From Congeria kusceri (taxonomy: Eukaryota > Mollusca > Bivalvia > Myida > Dreissenidae), in assembly GCA_027627225.1 (NCBI GenBank), contig CM051032.1:68607320-68671319 (forward strand): DNA of 64,000 bases, written 5' to 3'. Under the pieces are notes generated by a model that made no database searches, was not told the origin of the DNA, and saw only the letters and a list, made by a program, of their open reading frames with translations. Below, piece by piece: positions 1 through 14,000 of this stretch; position 1 is the first letter of the stretch, and each line of letters begins with the position of its first letter. The translations under genes and the position numbers were made by a program.

Positions 1-345
1 TGCGTTCGTAAGTTATTGAGCGAAAACCATTTTTCTATTTTTAGGTTACCTTGACCTTGACCCCACCCACCCCATATGCAATCTCAAGCGAGGTCTCGAT
101 ATAAGGTATCTATGTATGAAGTGTCATTTAAATATCTCAATGCATTACCAAGTTAATGAGCGGAAACCGTTCTTCTATTTTTAGTAATGGTGACCTTGAC
201 CCCTACCCACCCCGTATGCAATCCCAAGCGATGTCTCGATTTAAGGTATATGTATGAAGTTTCATTACAATAGCTCAATTCGTTCTCGAGTTAGATAGTG
301 GAAACGGAAGTTGACGCCGCCACCCCCACCCACCCGCCCAACGAC
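1..345. repeat. Dispersed bivalve-type repeat, two tandem units
   Basis: Two units of about 150 bp (from 1 and from about 146) share 'ttattgagcg(a/g)aaacc', 'ttctatttttag', 'ccttgacc' and 'tctcgat.taaggtat'. An inverted relative lies at 50775-51345. No coding sense seen. Confidence 0.7.
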
Positions 346-353
346 ATACCCAA

Positions 354-1256
354 ATCCAACTAGAATTGTCACATGAGTGACGGATATGCCCTCACAATAT
401 GGCCTTGTCACAAAACTATGGCATCCATTCGAAAGAAATGAACAGAAAGAGAATACTTTAATTTGTGAATGGTCAAGTGTATTTGGAAAAATTAAATTTC
501 AATAGGAGCCATAACTCTGTCAACATTTAGTGGTTTGTAACCAAAGTTTAAATTCATCTGGATTTTATGATGTTACACCTATGTACCAAAAATAATTTAA
601 ATATGTGAAGCCTTTCATGAGTTATTGTCCATGTTTTTCTGGAATTTAAGTCAAAAAGGGGCCTTAACTGTGTCAAAATTTAGTGGTTTGTAACCAAAAT
701 CGAACTTGACCTGTATTTTATGATGCTACACGTGTACCAATAATTATCTAAATATGTCAAGCCATTGTTGAGTTATCGTCAGGAAACCATGTTTTTAGGA
801 AATTTAAGTCACATAAAGGGCCATGACTCTGTCAAAATTTAGTGGTTTGCAACCAAAGTCGAACTTGACCCGTATTTTATGATGCTACACATGTATACCA
901 AGAATTATTTGAATATGTTATCGTCCGGAAATCATGTTTTTAGGGAATTTGAAGTGAAAAAGGGGCCATAACTCTCACAAAATATAGTGGTTTGTAACCA
1001 ACATTGAACCTGACCTGTATTCTACGATGTTACACATGTGTACCAAAAATTATTTGAATATGTCAAGCCTTTCTTGAGTTATCATCCGGAAACTATGTTT
1101 TTAGGGAATTTTAAGTCGAAAAGGGGCCATAACTCTGTCAAAATTTAGTGGTTTGTAACCAACATCGAACTTGACCTATATTCTATGATGTTACACATGG
1201 GTACCAAAAATTATTTGAATATGTCAAGCCTTTCTTGAGATATCATCCGGAAACCA
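354..1256. repeat. 0.9-kb dispersed repeat made of about five 185-bp units (copy 1)
   Basis: Internal units repeat 'ggggccataactctgtcaaaatt', 'tagtggtttgtaacca' and 'gaacttgacctgtatt'. The whole segment is matched in the same order and orientation by 14072-14990, so these are two copies of one element. Confidence 0.8.
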
Positions 1257-1912
1257 AAAACCAACAGACCTATATACCCCCCCAAACTTCATTATAACCG
1301 ATGATTTTGTTAACAAAACGTTGCTGTGCAAGACCATACTTAAATCCAATGGAATGTTTGGAAAAGTGAAATTTTGCCTGAATTTACCATTTGTCAAATC
1401 AGACAAATAAGACAGGGATGTAATGTCAGAAATATTTCAAGCGAAGGCTGCCCCATTGCCCTTTAAAGGTCCATCAAAACTCTGTGTTTCCAAACAGATA
1501 CATCCTTCTTGAACACTATTTGTAAATAAAGGTGCCCCCCAATGGGAGGAAATAAGCTGCAAGGCAAAAGAATCACATTCCTGAATATATTAGATGTGTC
1601 ACAGACACGGATGCCCCCATGAAACATGTTTGGACACAAAGGGCGTGTTGCCAACACTAATTATTGACTCCACAAATTTAATTTCATACATATTTTATAT
1701 TTTATAGTGGAAACAATGACACAGGGCCATAGTTCTGCCAAAATTGGTCAGGACCAAAATTCATTCCTTTACAATCACATGCATGTTAAGGTTCTTTAGC
1801 TGTGAAAGTTTGAGCGAAATTTGCCAAGCAGTTAAAGAGGAGTTAAGTCCACAACATTTTGGGCAGTATATATTCTATAGTGATGTAACAAGTAACACAA
1901 AGTAAAGCATAC
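1257..1912. other. Intron sequence, nothing recognised
   Basis: Intron following KIF2A exon 7. I see no exon of the kinesin motor and no known repeat here. Confidence 0.5.
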
Positions 1913-2060
1913 TTGATCATCGCCGCAAACTGCCAGTTGGGGTCGGTAGTGTCGTACTCCCCATCCTGTTGTTCTTTAATGGCCGCATGTTTGTCTCTTC
2001 GCTCCTTCCTCCGCTGTTCTATACGCTCAACTTCTTTAACACAGTTGGATTTACGTCGAT
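1913..2060 (-). CDS. KIF2A: KIF2A coding exon 7 (neck region)
   Basis: Acceptor attttttag|AT, donor ATGATCAA|GTATGC. It encodes (D)RRKSNCVKEVERIEQRRKE and on through RRDKHAAIKEQQ, DGEYDTTDPNWQFAAMI and a split Lys codon. RRKSNCVKEVE is the signature of the charged kinesin-13 neck helix just before the motor core, and TDPNWQFAAMI aligns with human TNPNYEIMCMI. It ends in phase 2; the next exon would begin the motor domain and is not in the window. Confidence 0.94.
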
Positions 2061-5000
2061 CTAAAAAATGTCATACAAGAATAAATCCATTCTCAATAAA
2101 TGTGTCAAATATGTAACTGTTTGACCAATCAAGTAATGATTTTATTTTCGTCCAAACATGTCCATTAATGCTAATCTGGTGAATGACAGAGAGTCCTAAA
2201 TCATAACAGACATCATCATTCCCTTCAAAACAACAGATTGAACAAACTACCAGTCCTATGAACATCCAACTCTGCAAGACAAAGTCAATGAAGCAAATCC
2301 AAATAACTAACCATACATCAGGCCTTTTTCTATTGCCCTCAACCCCAACCCCAATTATGGTTATTTTTTCCCACTTCTGACCAAAAAATTCCCAATTCTG
2401 ACAAAAATACGTATTTTTTTGCAAAAGTGAAAGTAACACTACGATTTGCAATGCTCTACAGCCGGAAAATAAAAATTGACTACATTTGGGTATCCTCTAA
2501 TTTTATCATTTGCTCTGTTTTCAAGGGGAGAACACTCTTGTAGTCTTTTAATAAAATGGTCAGAACTAAAAAAAAACGATTTGTTTGTCGACAACAGCAA
2601 TAATTTTTTTTCCCCCAATTTTGCATATTTTCTGTCATGAAATTCCCAATTTAACCAAAAACACACTATTATGTGAAGTTAGAATAAGACATTAAACATA
2701 GAATAAACTGGGTTTTTTTACCAATGTTTTATATGCAGTTTACCATTAGTATTTTACCATTCGTATTTTACCATTAGTATTTTAACATTCGTATTTACCA
2801 TTCGTAATTTACCATTCATATTTTACCATTCGTATTTTGTACCATTCGTATTTTACCATTAGTATTTTACCATTAGTATTTTACCATTCATATTTTACCA
2901 TTAGTATTTTACCAATTTTGCAGAAGAATAAGTCTAATAGACACCTGCATATATAATTGCATCAATAAACTTGATTTTACCACAAAACTGTATACTTGCA
3001 TGAATTTATCAAATTTCCACACAAAAAATAGAACTGTGTCCATGAATGCACGAACACAGTTCTTAAATGCAATAAAAGCGATCAGAGACACAATCAGTTT
3101 TAACGAAAGAATTATGGAAAATTGCATATTACGAAATAAGTATTGACAGAATACAACAGACATGAAATGCGCAGTTTTAAGTGAAAAAAAAAAGAAAAAA
3201 CAAGATTTCTGTGTTTGCTAAACACACATGCCCCCGGTTGGTGCTGGGTAGCCCATTTCTTAGTCCAAATTAGGTCAAGGTCAAGGTCAACGTGAGGTTG
3301 GGTGATATGGATGGATTGGGAACGGTCATAAGTAAAAACTGTGTAAATATCCAAGTGTTGTAGTAAGCGGTGTTGGCGCTAGACGAAACGGAAAAATCTA
3401 GTTAACCAAGAAATGAAACTTTTGAATTATTCTAAGTCAAAATTAGGTCAAGGTCAAAGTAAGGTTGGGTGATATGGGTGGATAGGGAATGGTCATTAGC
3501 AACAACTGTGTAAGTATCAAAGTGTTGTAGTAAGCGGTGTTGGTGCTAGACGAAACGGTAAAATCTACTTAACCTTGTCACGGACAGAAGGACGGACGGA
3601 AGAACAGGACGATCACTATATGAATCCTGCATCAAGATGCCAGGGGCATAAAAATAATTTCCATTCTATGTTTGATGTCGTATTCTAACTTCACATAATA
3701 CAGTGTTCAAGGTACTTTTTCCCAAAAAGGGTAGAAAAAGGCCTGTATGTTTACCACAAGAATGCAAACTTGCGGTTCTAAGAATGCTCAGTTCTGCAAG
3801 ACAATCAAAGTCAATTATCTGTACGCAAATACTTAACACACACAGGGTTCATACAAAAATGATTTTTCCATGACATTGCTCAGTTTTCCATGATACAATC
3901 TGAACATACTGATGTCAAAATAGAACACTGATATCCGCATTTTATTTGAACTAGATAATACATTTATCTAGGTGATTCGCGCCCTGTAGAATAGAATAGA
4001 ACTGATTGTTGTGCTGCACTGCATGTCTGTCCATCATTACGCTCTTGATTTTGATTTTTGGCTCTACATTGGCCATTGATTTCAATGGAGTTGATCATTT
4101 TTATGCACTTACAGGCATCTTCAAGGATACTTTTCAACTTTACATGACACTTTATGATTTTTCCCTGACAAAATCCAAATTATCCAGATTCCATGATTTT
4201 TCCAGACAAACCCCATTTTCCATTATTTTTTCAGATCTGTACAAAGCCTGCACACAGCTACATGTGTACCACAAGCCCGCAACTAAGGGGAGACAAACCT
4301 GCCACAGGTATTCCAGGCTTTTTGACCTCCGCCGGGTCGGCCTGACCATTCTGTCCGTTCTGCTGGGTTGCCGGGGGTCGGGCTGCGTAGCTCTGTCTGG
4401 AACGCGCCGAACCAACTGAAATACGCAGCCCAAATGTGCATTTAAACATGATGCACTCTTACTGCAATTATACCTTTAACTTTATTCACTGCATTCATTG
4501 TTTTCTTTAGAAATTTGTTTTCCTCTTTTACATAAAGGCCTACATAGAGTTGTAAGAATTTTTGCCTGCAATGACTTTTTTCAGCATAAAAATCCACCAA
4601 CATGTCTATAGAAACAGTTTCACGGTTTGAACGTAAATAAAATACAAATGACCAACAACATGCCCATGATGATAAATTCTCTGATCTATAAATGCAACCA
4701 CAGTCACTTACTTCTACAGAGCGTAATAAAAGCATTATGCATAAAAAATTGACAAATGGAAAACAACCAACTTAGTATTTTTACAATTTGAAAAGTTCAA
4801 ACTAAATCTACAGAACATCTACTAAGAAATGCAGCTTCTAGTAACACAGTTGAAACATTTACATTAAGCAGGACATTTTGTCACAATACAGACACAAATT
4901 CCATTAAATGCACAGCTATTTCACTCACAGTTCTTCCTGTTCATCATACATCAATACCTGTCTAAAAACACCATACCCCAGATTGAACTTGTGATCAAGG

Positions 5001-8000
5001 TATTTCCAGCAATGGTAATCCGCTACTAAATTATTCACCAGTTTTATAAGAGACCAATACCCTTGTGTTCTACACAGACAACAATCAGAAAATCTCAATC
5101 AACCAAGGTAACTTGTATACATAACAAAGGCAATAATCCACTTACCCTTGGACTTATTAACTGTTGGAAACAATGGGTTATTTTCAGTCAAGGCAATGTT
5201 TCAATCAACATTTTAAATTGGATATCAAAGATGAGAGACTAGGTCAAATTTAAATAGTAAACCATTCAAAAATAGTTAAGCGCCCATACACTTACAATTT
5301 TATTGTCTTTTTTTTTATTCATCCGAACGAACATCAGTGATTTTAAAAGCTGCAAAGATGTTTGCGCATTTAATGGGCCAGCTATTCGTATGCAGGTCAA
5401 TCCCCGTCCGCATACTGCAAGAATAACTCCCCAATATCTGGCAACAAAATGCAAATTGGAACATTAGAATGGCCCTCGATGTCACCTGACATGAATCCAA
5501 TAGAACATCTATGGGACGAACTTGGTCAATATGTAAGAGCATGAGGTCCAATGCACAATTTGCAGCAACATTCTGCCCTATTGGTTGAAGAATGGCGCCG
5601 CCTTCCCAATGCCATTGTTTCGAAGTATGTCCGTTCAATGTGCAAACGAGTGGCCCCTCTAAGACACCAAAGAGGTTGTCACACATTTTTCTAGGCAAAA
5701 AGTAGACTTGTAAGGCAATTTAAACTGGTTTGTGGTCATCGAAAACATCAAACTCATTGACAAGTATCATGGTCATCTTTGCAACTTTTAAAATCACTAA
5801 TGTTGTGCTAAGGTTTTAATGATTTATCTTTTTTTGGGGGGGGGGGGGGCATTAAAATTATTGATTAGTTCAATTTATAACTTCAATTTTGACACCAAAT
5901 TCATCCATATTTTAAATGTAATAACATATAAAAAACACGATGTCTACATTCTTTTTGCCTTTTAGTATATTATTTTTTTAGGCCTTAGGTCACAATGCAG
6001 CAAACTGATTGATTAAATGCCACAGCAACAACAGTGAAAGATCAGTGAGTAAAATGGAAGACTGCACTTCTCAGAGAGTACGGAAAATTTGATAGCTCAG
6101 CTAAAAACTATGTAAGCTGTAACTTTACGATATAAGGAGTTAAGACAGTATTACAATAAGCTATCAAATTGAAAAAAGGGCAAAAATCAGTACATGAGTG
6201 TTATGAACTTTCAATACACAATAATGATATAATGACAAAAAGTAAATATCAGGACAAAACAAAGATAAGGGATCCATACTGCAAAATTGCATACAAGAAA
6301 AACCAGGGAGAATTAAATCAATAAGGAGACAGTTAAAACATAAAAAGGAAAGAGAACTGAAGGTAAACATCCAGGACCACACATGGGACATACAAACAGG
6401 AGTGTATAGACTTCTATGTATGGACAAAGGCATGCATGGTTGAATACAATACTAGTCACTTACTTTCTCCGACTATTGGACATGATTTAAAAGATAAATA
6501 CTTATATTTTTATCCTTCAGAAGATAAAAATACCTGGTTTTATGAAAGTAAGGGCATAATAAAAGAAAGTAAAAACAAACTATCGAAAGTAAAAATAAAC
6601 TATCAGTGATTTTTCGAGGATTAAACATGGTTATACCCCTTTCTAACCCCAACCCCTCCCCCCTATGCCCTCCCCTCTGCAAATGTTGTTTAAACACATT
6701 ACAACAAATAACAACCGATGTCCAATGTATTATTACACTATACAAAAGTTATAAAGCACCAGATGGAAATAATTGTAATTTCTTAATTTATAAGTATTTC
6801 AGCTGCGCCATGGTTAATACAAAATTCTTTCGTATTTTTCCAATAGTTTGGTTTGAACACATGCATGTATAACTCAAACAATCATAGGTGACATGTCAAG
6901 CTGAATTTATAAAATAAATAAAGAAAATACAACAATTTCCATTTATTTCCATTTGGTGTGTTATAACTTTTGTTCAGTGTACAGCCCCAAAACCAACTGT
7001 GTCAAAATGACAACCAACATCCAATTTACATGTACTGTTAAACATTCAACATGATCGAAGACCCTAAAATCACTGATGTTTGGATATTTGTTGATAATGA
7101 AGTCTGTACACAGAACAACAGTTTACCTTTGGAGGAGGAAGATGAAACTAAAACACAGCATGATTTCTATAAGGTGCAAGAATCAGTCAACAGTGTTCAT
7201 ACAAACTGTTGAAACCCAAATTCCATGATTTTTTCGACAATGTTTCCATGACATTGCCCAGTTTTCCATGATACAATCCAAACATACTAATGCTAGGTTC
7301 CCACTATCGTGCGATCCGTCACGAACGCCGCGATAGACCACTCGTAGCTGATCGTGGTATTTCTCTGAGATTTCAGGCTTGAATACGATGTGATGCGAGT
7401 CCATACGTTTTGATACGATGTTTTGCGCTCTGTTGCGATCTGGTGGTGATTTGTCAATTACAGGTGTCACGTTCTGTCACGGTCTGATCTCCAGTTCAGA
7501 TACGATTACATACGTTCTGTTGGGATTGTTTTGGTCGAGTCCACGATTGGGTCTCGATCTGACACGATCATCACGATCGGGTTCTCTAAATTAGGACGTT
7601 CTAGTACGTACAGATAAGTTCCGATACGCTTATCACGAACACATGCGCTCCGTTACCATAGGATCCGATTGTGTTCGCGATGTCTTTCACGATCGTGATC
7701 GATGGAGATCAGGATTGGAGCTACGACTGGACCCGAATGATATAAGTTCAGCCCGACTGACTATTTACTTCATTGTTTCTTCAGATCGCAACGCATCTTA
7801 ACAGAGAGTGGTGTTTTTTCTTGTCTACGATCGATCTCGATCACCACGATTTGGATGCACGATTACGATGCAATAAGAACTGATACGATGATCCCGATGG
7901 ACAATCGATCGCAGTTGATCGTGTTAATCATAGAGAATTTTTGAACCGTTTAAACATTTTCGACGATTGACGCGATTGCCACGACTGACCTCAAGAAATG

Positions 8001-11000
8001 TTACGATCTTATAAGATCTATTACGATCACCACGATTGGTCCACGATTAAGACCATGATTTCAAGCGTGACGCGAATCGTGATAGTGGGAACCGAGCATT
8101 AAGTTAAAATAGAACACTGATATCCACATTTTATTTTGATCTTAATAATAAAATTAGTTTTTTAGGCTGATTCACACTCTGTAGAATAGTCTAGAATTGC
8201 TTGTAGCCATGCAATACATGTCTGTCCATCATTACGCTCTTGATTTTGATTTTTATTAAATATACTTCAATGGATTTGATCTTTTTTATGCACTGACTTT
8301 TGCAGACCCGTACAAACCCTGGTAAAATATCCTAAGAATGGTAAAGAACGATACAATCACACAGTTTTTAATTTGCAACTGTTTGATTCTCATCCTGGGG
8401 TCGTTTTCCAGAAACATCTTAAGTGAAATCTTATTATTAGCCTTAAAATCGTCCTTTTCCTTAAGTATTGTATTCCTTGTATGCATGAAATACTGCCAAA
8501 TGTTCACAAATTATCAATTTATTATTAACTACTATTTACTTAACTGTAATTGGAATCATTAATTTATATGTAGTTTTAATAATATTACGTACCAAACATT
8601 GGAACTGAACCGAAAATATTTTAAGATAAACTTTAGATGTTTCTGGAAGATGGCCCCAGGGCAGTCTGCTTTTTGGCTTCAAGCCGCAATCAAAGGTCCC
8701 TTTAAATCTTTACAATCACTTTGTATTCTTTTTACAAATGGTTTTCAGTGTGATGAGGACATGATTTTTAACAAACAGTTTGCATGGAAACACATCACAT
8801 CGAGACATTCTGTCGACACCGGGTCCAATACCAGTACTACAAAAGTCGTAGTTCTGAAGCACAGTCGCAATCAAAAATATAAGCCAATGAAAATGGTTGC
8901 TCGAGTCTAGATTATTTCTGGCTCACAATTAAGACTATACTGAAGACCATAATTAAAGACTAAGGCCGCTTTCCATATGTTCATATCTGCATTGCGCAAA
9001 TCCGCATCCGCAAAAAATCGAACAAGTTGAACCTTTTCCATATGTCCGCAATCTGTATCCACAAAGCACATCCTCAAAATCCGTAAGCGATTTTATGCGG
9101 ATGCGGACGACATTGTGCCTCACTCAGCATGTTAAACAAAAGTCTTTTAGATACACAACATTGTAAAGGCAGCACACAGTTTTCCAGAAACACTCGAATA
9201 ACGCAAGATTGACTGAAGACTCCTGAGTATAGTAACTCGATAATAACAATCAATATTTGAGGTGCGTCGTGGGAAAACCCGTCTTAATGCATGTGCGTAA
9301 AGTGTCGTCCCGGATTAGCCTGTGCAGTCCGCACAGGCTAATCCGGGACGACACTTTATGCCTACAGTGGATATATGTTTAGAAGAGACTTCCTTGAAAC
9401 AGAAAATACCATAAAAGCGGAAAGTGCCGTCCTGGATACGCCTGTGCGGACTGCAAAGGCTAATCCGGGACGACACTTTACGCACATGCATTTAGACCGG
9501 TTTTCTCACGACGCGCCACATTTGTATATTCATAGATGATGCCTAATAGATATAAATGGTGGATAAGTGTTTCCATTGCATCATCTGTCAATATTTGTTG
9601 CATGTTTGCATAAATATTTGTGTGTCGACAATATTAAATGTTTAAATAATTCTTACTCAGACATGCTCTGTTGATAGCAGAACAAAACTGAAATATTCAA
9701 TGGTAAATGCGGATACATGGAAGAGCGCGTCCGTATTCATCGTCAGAACCCACGTTCACTCAAATACGCTATGCTTCTTGATCAGATCGTGGGAGATTAA
9801 GCTAGCAAAACTTCGTACTCATGAATGATTAATGAGACATTTCATTGGTTCCGTGTTCAAGTCTGCACGGAAAATTCAACCAATGAAACGACGTATTATA
9901 AAAACAGTTACAGTTGGGGTGTGTTCGCTGTTGTCATATTTACCGTTATCCTGCACGTTGTCCATGAAGTCAGTAGAAAATGTGCAGTGAACCGAAAAGA
10001 CAGAAGTCATGATTCATGAAAACGATTCTTTTGACAGCCAATTCTCCCACGGTATATAATGTAGTGGTAACGGAATATATACTGTGGGTTTCGACGATGC
10101 TCCGTATTGTAATTCATGCGGATGTGGATACGGATGCAGACATATAGAAAAGCGGCCTAACACTTGATTAAGATACTCCTATGGCCAGATCTACAGGGGC
10201 TTACCTCTGTTGCTGAGCCTGGGGGTTTCTTGTGCGTTGGCCGCAGACACTCTGTTACTCTGCAACATATAACAAACAAATGACTGAAATAAAATTGTAA
10301 TGAAAATTAAACAATGCTCATAGAAAATCGACAAATTATATTTTTATTTTATGCAAAATCATTAAGAATTTATCAATATTTTTAAGACATGTTCATTTTA
10401 AGTTAAAGTCAAAAACAATGCATACTCCATCTATAGAACTTGTTTTAATGTGATGGTATATTGCTCCATGAATTGAAGTATGTAGAATTTGACAAACAAT
10501 CCTATGTACCAAAATAATTATTGTACATAAAAATAACACATTTTGTTAAATAAATCAAAATCATACATAATATACATGCAACTGGCTTATTAGTTTCTAG
10601 ACACTATAGTCATTAAATATCCTGGATAATTGCATAAACGTCGCTTTAACTTTAAACTTTCTGTGAGGTCTTCGTGAAGTGAAAAACAACTTAAATGACT
10701 CCATTTAATATCTACAACCTGCACTCTACAGTGTCATCTTAATACATAATTCATTGTCAGCAAATAAATACCCCAAGTGATAATATATTATAGTTTACCC
10801 AATGAATTATCTATAAGGCTGATACCAAAATAAACATAGTTGGCATGCAGTGCACAAAGAATTAAATGTGTATATACAGCAATTACAAAATGTCCCTACT
10901 GAATGATGTTATTATCATAGAACTAGCCTCATAAAATTGTTTATTAAATCATTACATTTTCATAATAACTGACTAAATGCATAGTCAAAATAAATGTGTA

Positions 11001-14000
11001 CATTTAGCACTAAATAATGCCACAGTCATTGAAATTAGCAGTTTGGTTAAGCAAACCCGGATTCTTATATTATGTAACAGCTCGACTGCAAGCAACTGGT
11101 ACAGGCCAGTTTACATAAAACTGAGAATCTGAGCAAGCCCATTTCAGAATTTACCAGTGGTGCAGGGCTTACGGGCTTGTGCTAATTTCGATCACTGATG
11201 CCAGATTAAGGTCATAATAGTTTCCTGAATACAATATGTACTTTTCACACCCTAAACCATGCCAATTCGTAACAGCATTAGATTATAAGCAAATACATAA
11301 TGTCATCGATACACTTTCTAATAAATCTCAATAGCCCCTCATTTAAATGATACTCATACATGCTTTTATTCTGAAACAGATCTGTGAAAATGAGATTTAA
11401 ATAACACTTTTAACATTGAATGCTGTATACAAGCCACCAATAGCAGGCACTGAAAGAATTGTATAGCTTACATCATGCTAATAAATTTTAGATGCCAGTT
11501 GGCAACATGTCGAGCCCGTTGTCGTTAAAGAAACTTGTATTGTAATTATTTTAATATCACATTTTCTAACAAGCAGATCTTCTACTTTGACCTCTAAGTG
11601 TGACCTTGACCTTTCAGCTAGGGACACAGGTCTTGCGTGGGATACGCCGTCTCCACATGGTGAACATTTGTTGCAGCTTATTTTAAAATCTACTGATGAA
11701 TTAATGAATTAACAGTCCGGACAAGCTGTAATATGCCCATATTTAACCTTTAACCTCTATGTGTGACCTTGACCTTTGAGCTAGGAACAAAGGTCTTGTG
11801 AAGACACACAGTCTCTACAAGGTGAACATTTGTGGCAAGTTATTTTAAAATTGCCTGATGAATGAAGTTACAGTCAAAGCAAGCTGTATTATGCCTCTAA
11901 GTGTGATCTTAACCTTTTAGCTCGGTACACAGGTCTTGCTCATGACACATGGCGCCATCTTTACATGTTGAACATTTGTGGCAAGTTATTTTAAAACTGC
12001 CGGATGAATAATGAAGCTTCATCCCCGATAAGATCAGACAGACGCACACATGCACTCACGGACGAACTCACGCACAGACGCACATACACCAAACTGCCAT
12101 TGTGACAACTAAGTCGAGCTGACCGCAGGCGCGCTCGACAAAAATCATGCAATAAATAAAACATGAATAAGCAAATACAAAATATCAATCCATTGAGATG
12201 GGACTTGACATGCAAATATTGGCTGTGCAACAGATTACAAAATCTGTATAGGGTCTGGAGAATAACGTTTAGCAATGCTCTGTCAAAATACGCCTCCTCC
12301 ACCCCAGACACTGGCACTCCCATGCATGATACTCAGATGATGGTCAAATAACAAGTTTTAAGTCTAATGTTTAGTATTGCAAATGTTTGGTATTGCAAAT
12401 GTTCTGTATGATAAACGTTTCGTAGGCAAGTATTTGGTATTGGAAATGTTCTGTATGACAATTGTTTCGGATGACTAATGTTTGGGATGGCTAATGTTTG
12501 AGATAGCTAATGTTTGGGATGGCTAATGTTTGGGATAGCTTATATTTGGGATGGCTAATGCTTGAGATGGCTAATGTTTGGGATGGCTAATGTTTGGGAT
12601 GGCTAATGTTTGGGATAGCTTATATTTGGGATAGCTTATATTTGGGATGGCTAATGTTTGGGATGGCTAATGTTTGAGATGGCTAATGTTTGGGATGGCT
12701 AATGTTTGAGATGGCTTATGTTTGGGCTGGCTAATGTTTGGGATGGCTAATGTCTGGGATAGCTTATATTCGGGATGGCTAATGTTTGGGATGGCTAATG
12801 TTTGTGATAGCTTATATTTGGGATAGCTTATATTTGGGATGGCTAATATTTGGGATAGCTTATATTTGGGATGGCTTATGTTTGGGATGGCTAATGTTTG
12901 AGATGGCTAATGTTTGGGATGGCTAATGTTTGAGATGGCTTATGTTTGGGATGGCTAGTTTTTGGGATGGTTAATGTCTGGGATAGCTTATATTCGGGAT
13001 AGCTAATGTTTGGGATGGCTAATGTTTGAGATGGCTAATGTTTGGGATGGCTAATGTTTGAGATGGCTTATGTTTGTGATGGCTAATGTTTGAGATGGCT
13101 AATGTTTGGGATAGCTTATATTCGGGATGGCTAATGTTTGGGATGGCTAATGTTTGAGATGGCTTATGTTTGGGATGGCTAATGTTTGGGATGGCTAATA
13201 TTTGGGATGGCTAATGTTTGAGATGGCTTATGTTTGGGATGGCTAATGTTTGGGATGGCAAATTATTGAGGTGGCTTATGTTTGGGATGGCTAATGTTTT
13301 AGATGGCTTATGTTTGGGATGGCTAATGTTTGGGATGGCTAATGTTTGGGATGGCTTATGTTCGGGATGGCTAATGTTTGGGATGGCTTATGATTGGGGT
13401 GGCCAATGTTTGGGATGGCTAATGTTTGGGATGGCTAATGTTTGGGATGGCTTATGTTTGGGATGGCTAATGTTTGGGACAGCAAATGTTTGGTAGGCTA
13501 ATGATTGGGATGGCAAATGTTTGGTAGGCTAACGTTTGTAATGGCTAATGTTTGGGATGGTTAATAGTTGGGATGGCTAATGTTTGTTGGTTAATGTTTG
13601 TATTGGCTAATGTTTGGTAAGCTAATGTTTGGGATGGCTAATAGTTGGGATGGCTAATGTTTGTTGGCTAATGTTTGTTGGCTAATGATTGTAATGGCTA
13701 ATGTTTGGTAAGCTAATGGTTGGGATGGCTTATGTTTGTTGGCTACTGTTCCGGATGTCAAATGTTTGGGATGACAAATGTTTGGTAGGCTAATGGTTGG
13801 GTTTAGCAAAATTTTGATATGAAGGGCAAATCTTAGATATGGCAAATGTTTAGCACGACAAATGTTCAACCAGAATATTGTCGGTCTGTCTAAAAATTAA
13901 TAAGAGTTAACATGTTTTTTTTAAGTTATGTTGCTACTTTACATGAATTTGCTTGAATACATCTTCAATAAACAAGCTTGAGAAAATAAAATATGCATGT

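Larger units (their letters stand above)
2319..3745. mobile_element. TIR/foldback element in KIF2A intron
   Basis: The ends share an inverted 'caggcctttttcta', and inner arms 2668-2705 and 3662-3699 form a 38-bp inverted repeat with two mismatches. No transposase ORF, so it is non-autonomous. It contains the ttaccattagtatt microsatellite and the 3225-3600 repeat. The exact ends are uncertain. Confidence 0.55.

Noticed and set aside
4006..4419. Plus-strand 137-codon frame
   Set aside because: Its second half is antisense to KIF2A exon 6 and its first half is a dispersed repeat.
13218..13496. Repetitive 92-codon frame
   Set aside because: Pure 16-bp minisatellite; three units give 48 bases and so an open frame.
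12364..13866. Array superficially like a CRISPR
   Set aside because: No spacers between units, eukaryotic context, no cas genes.
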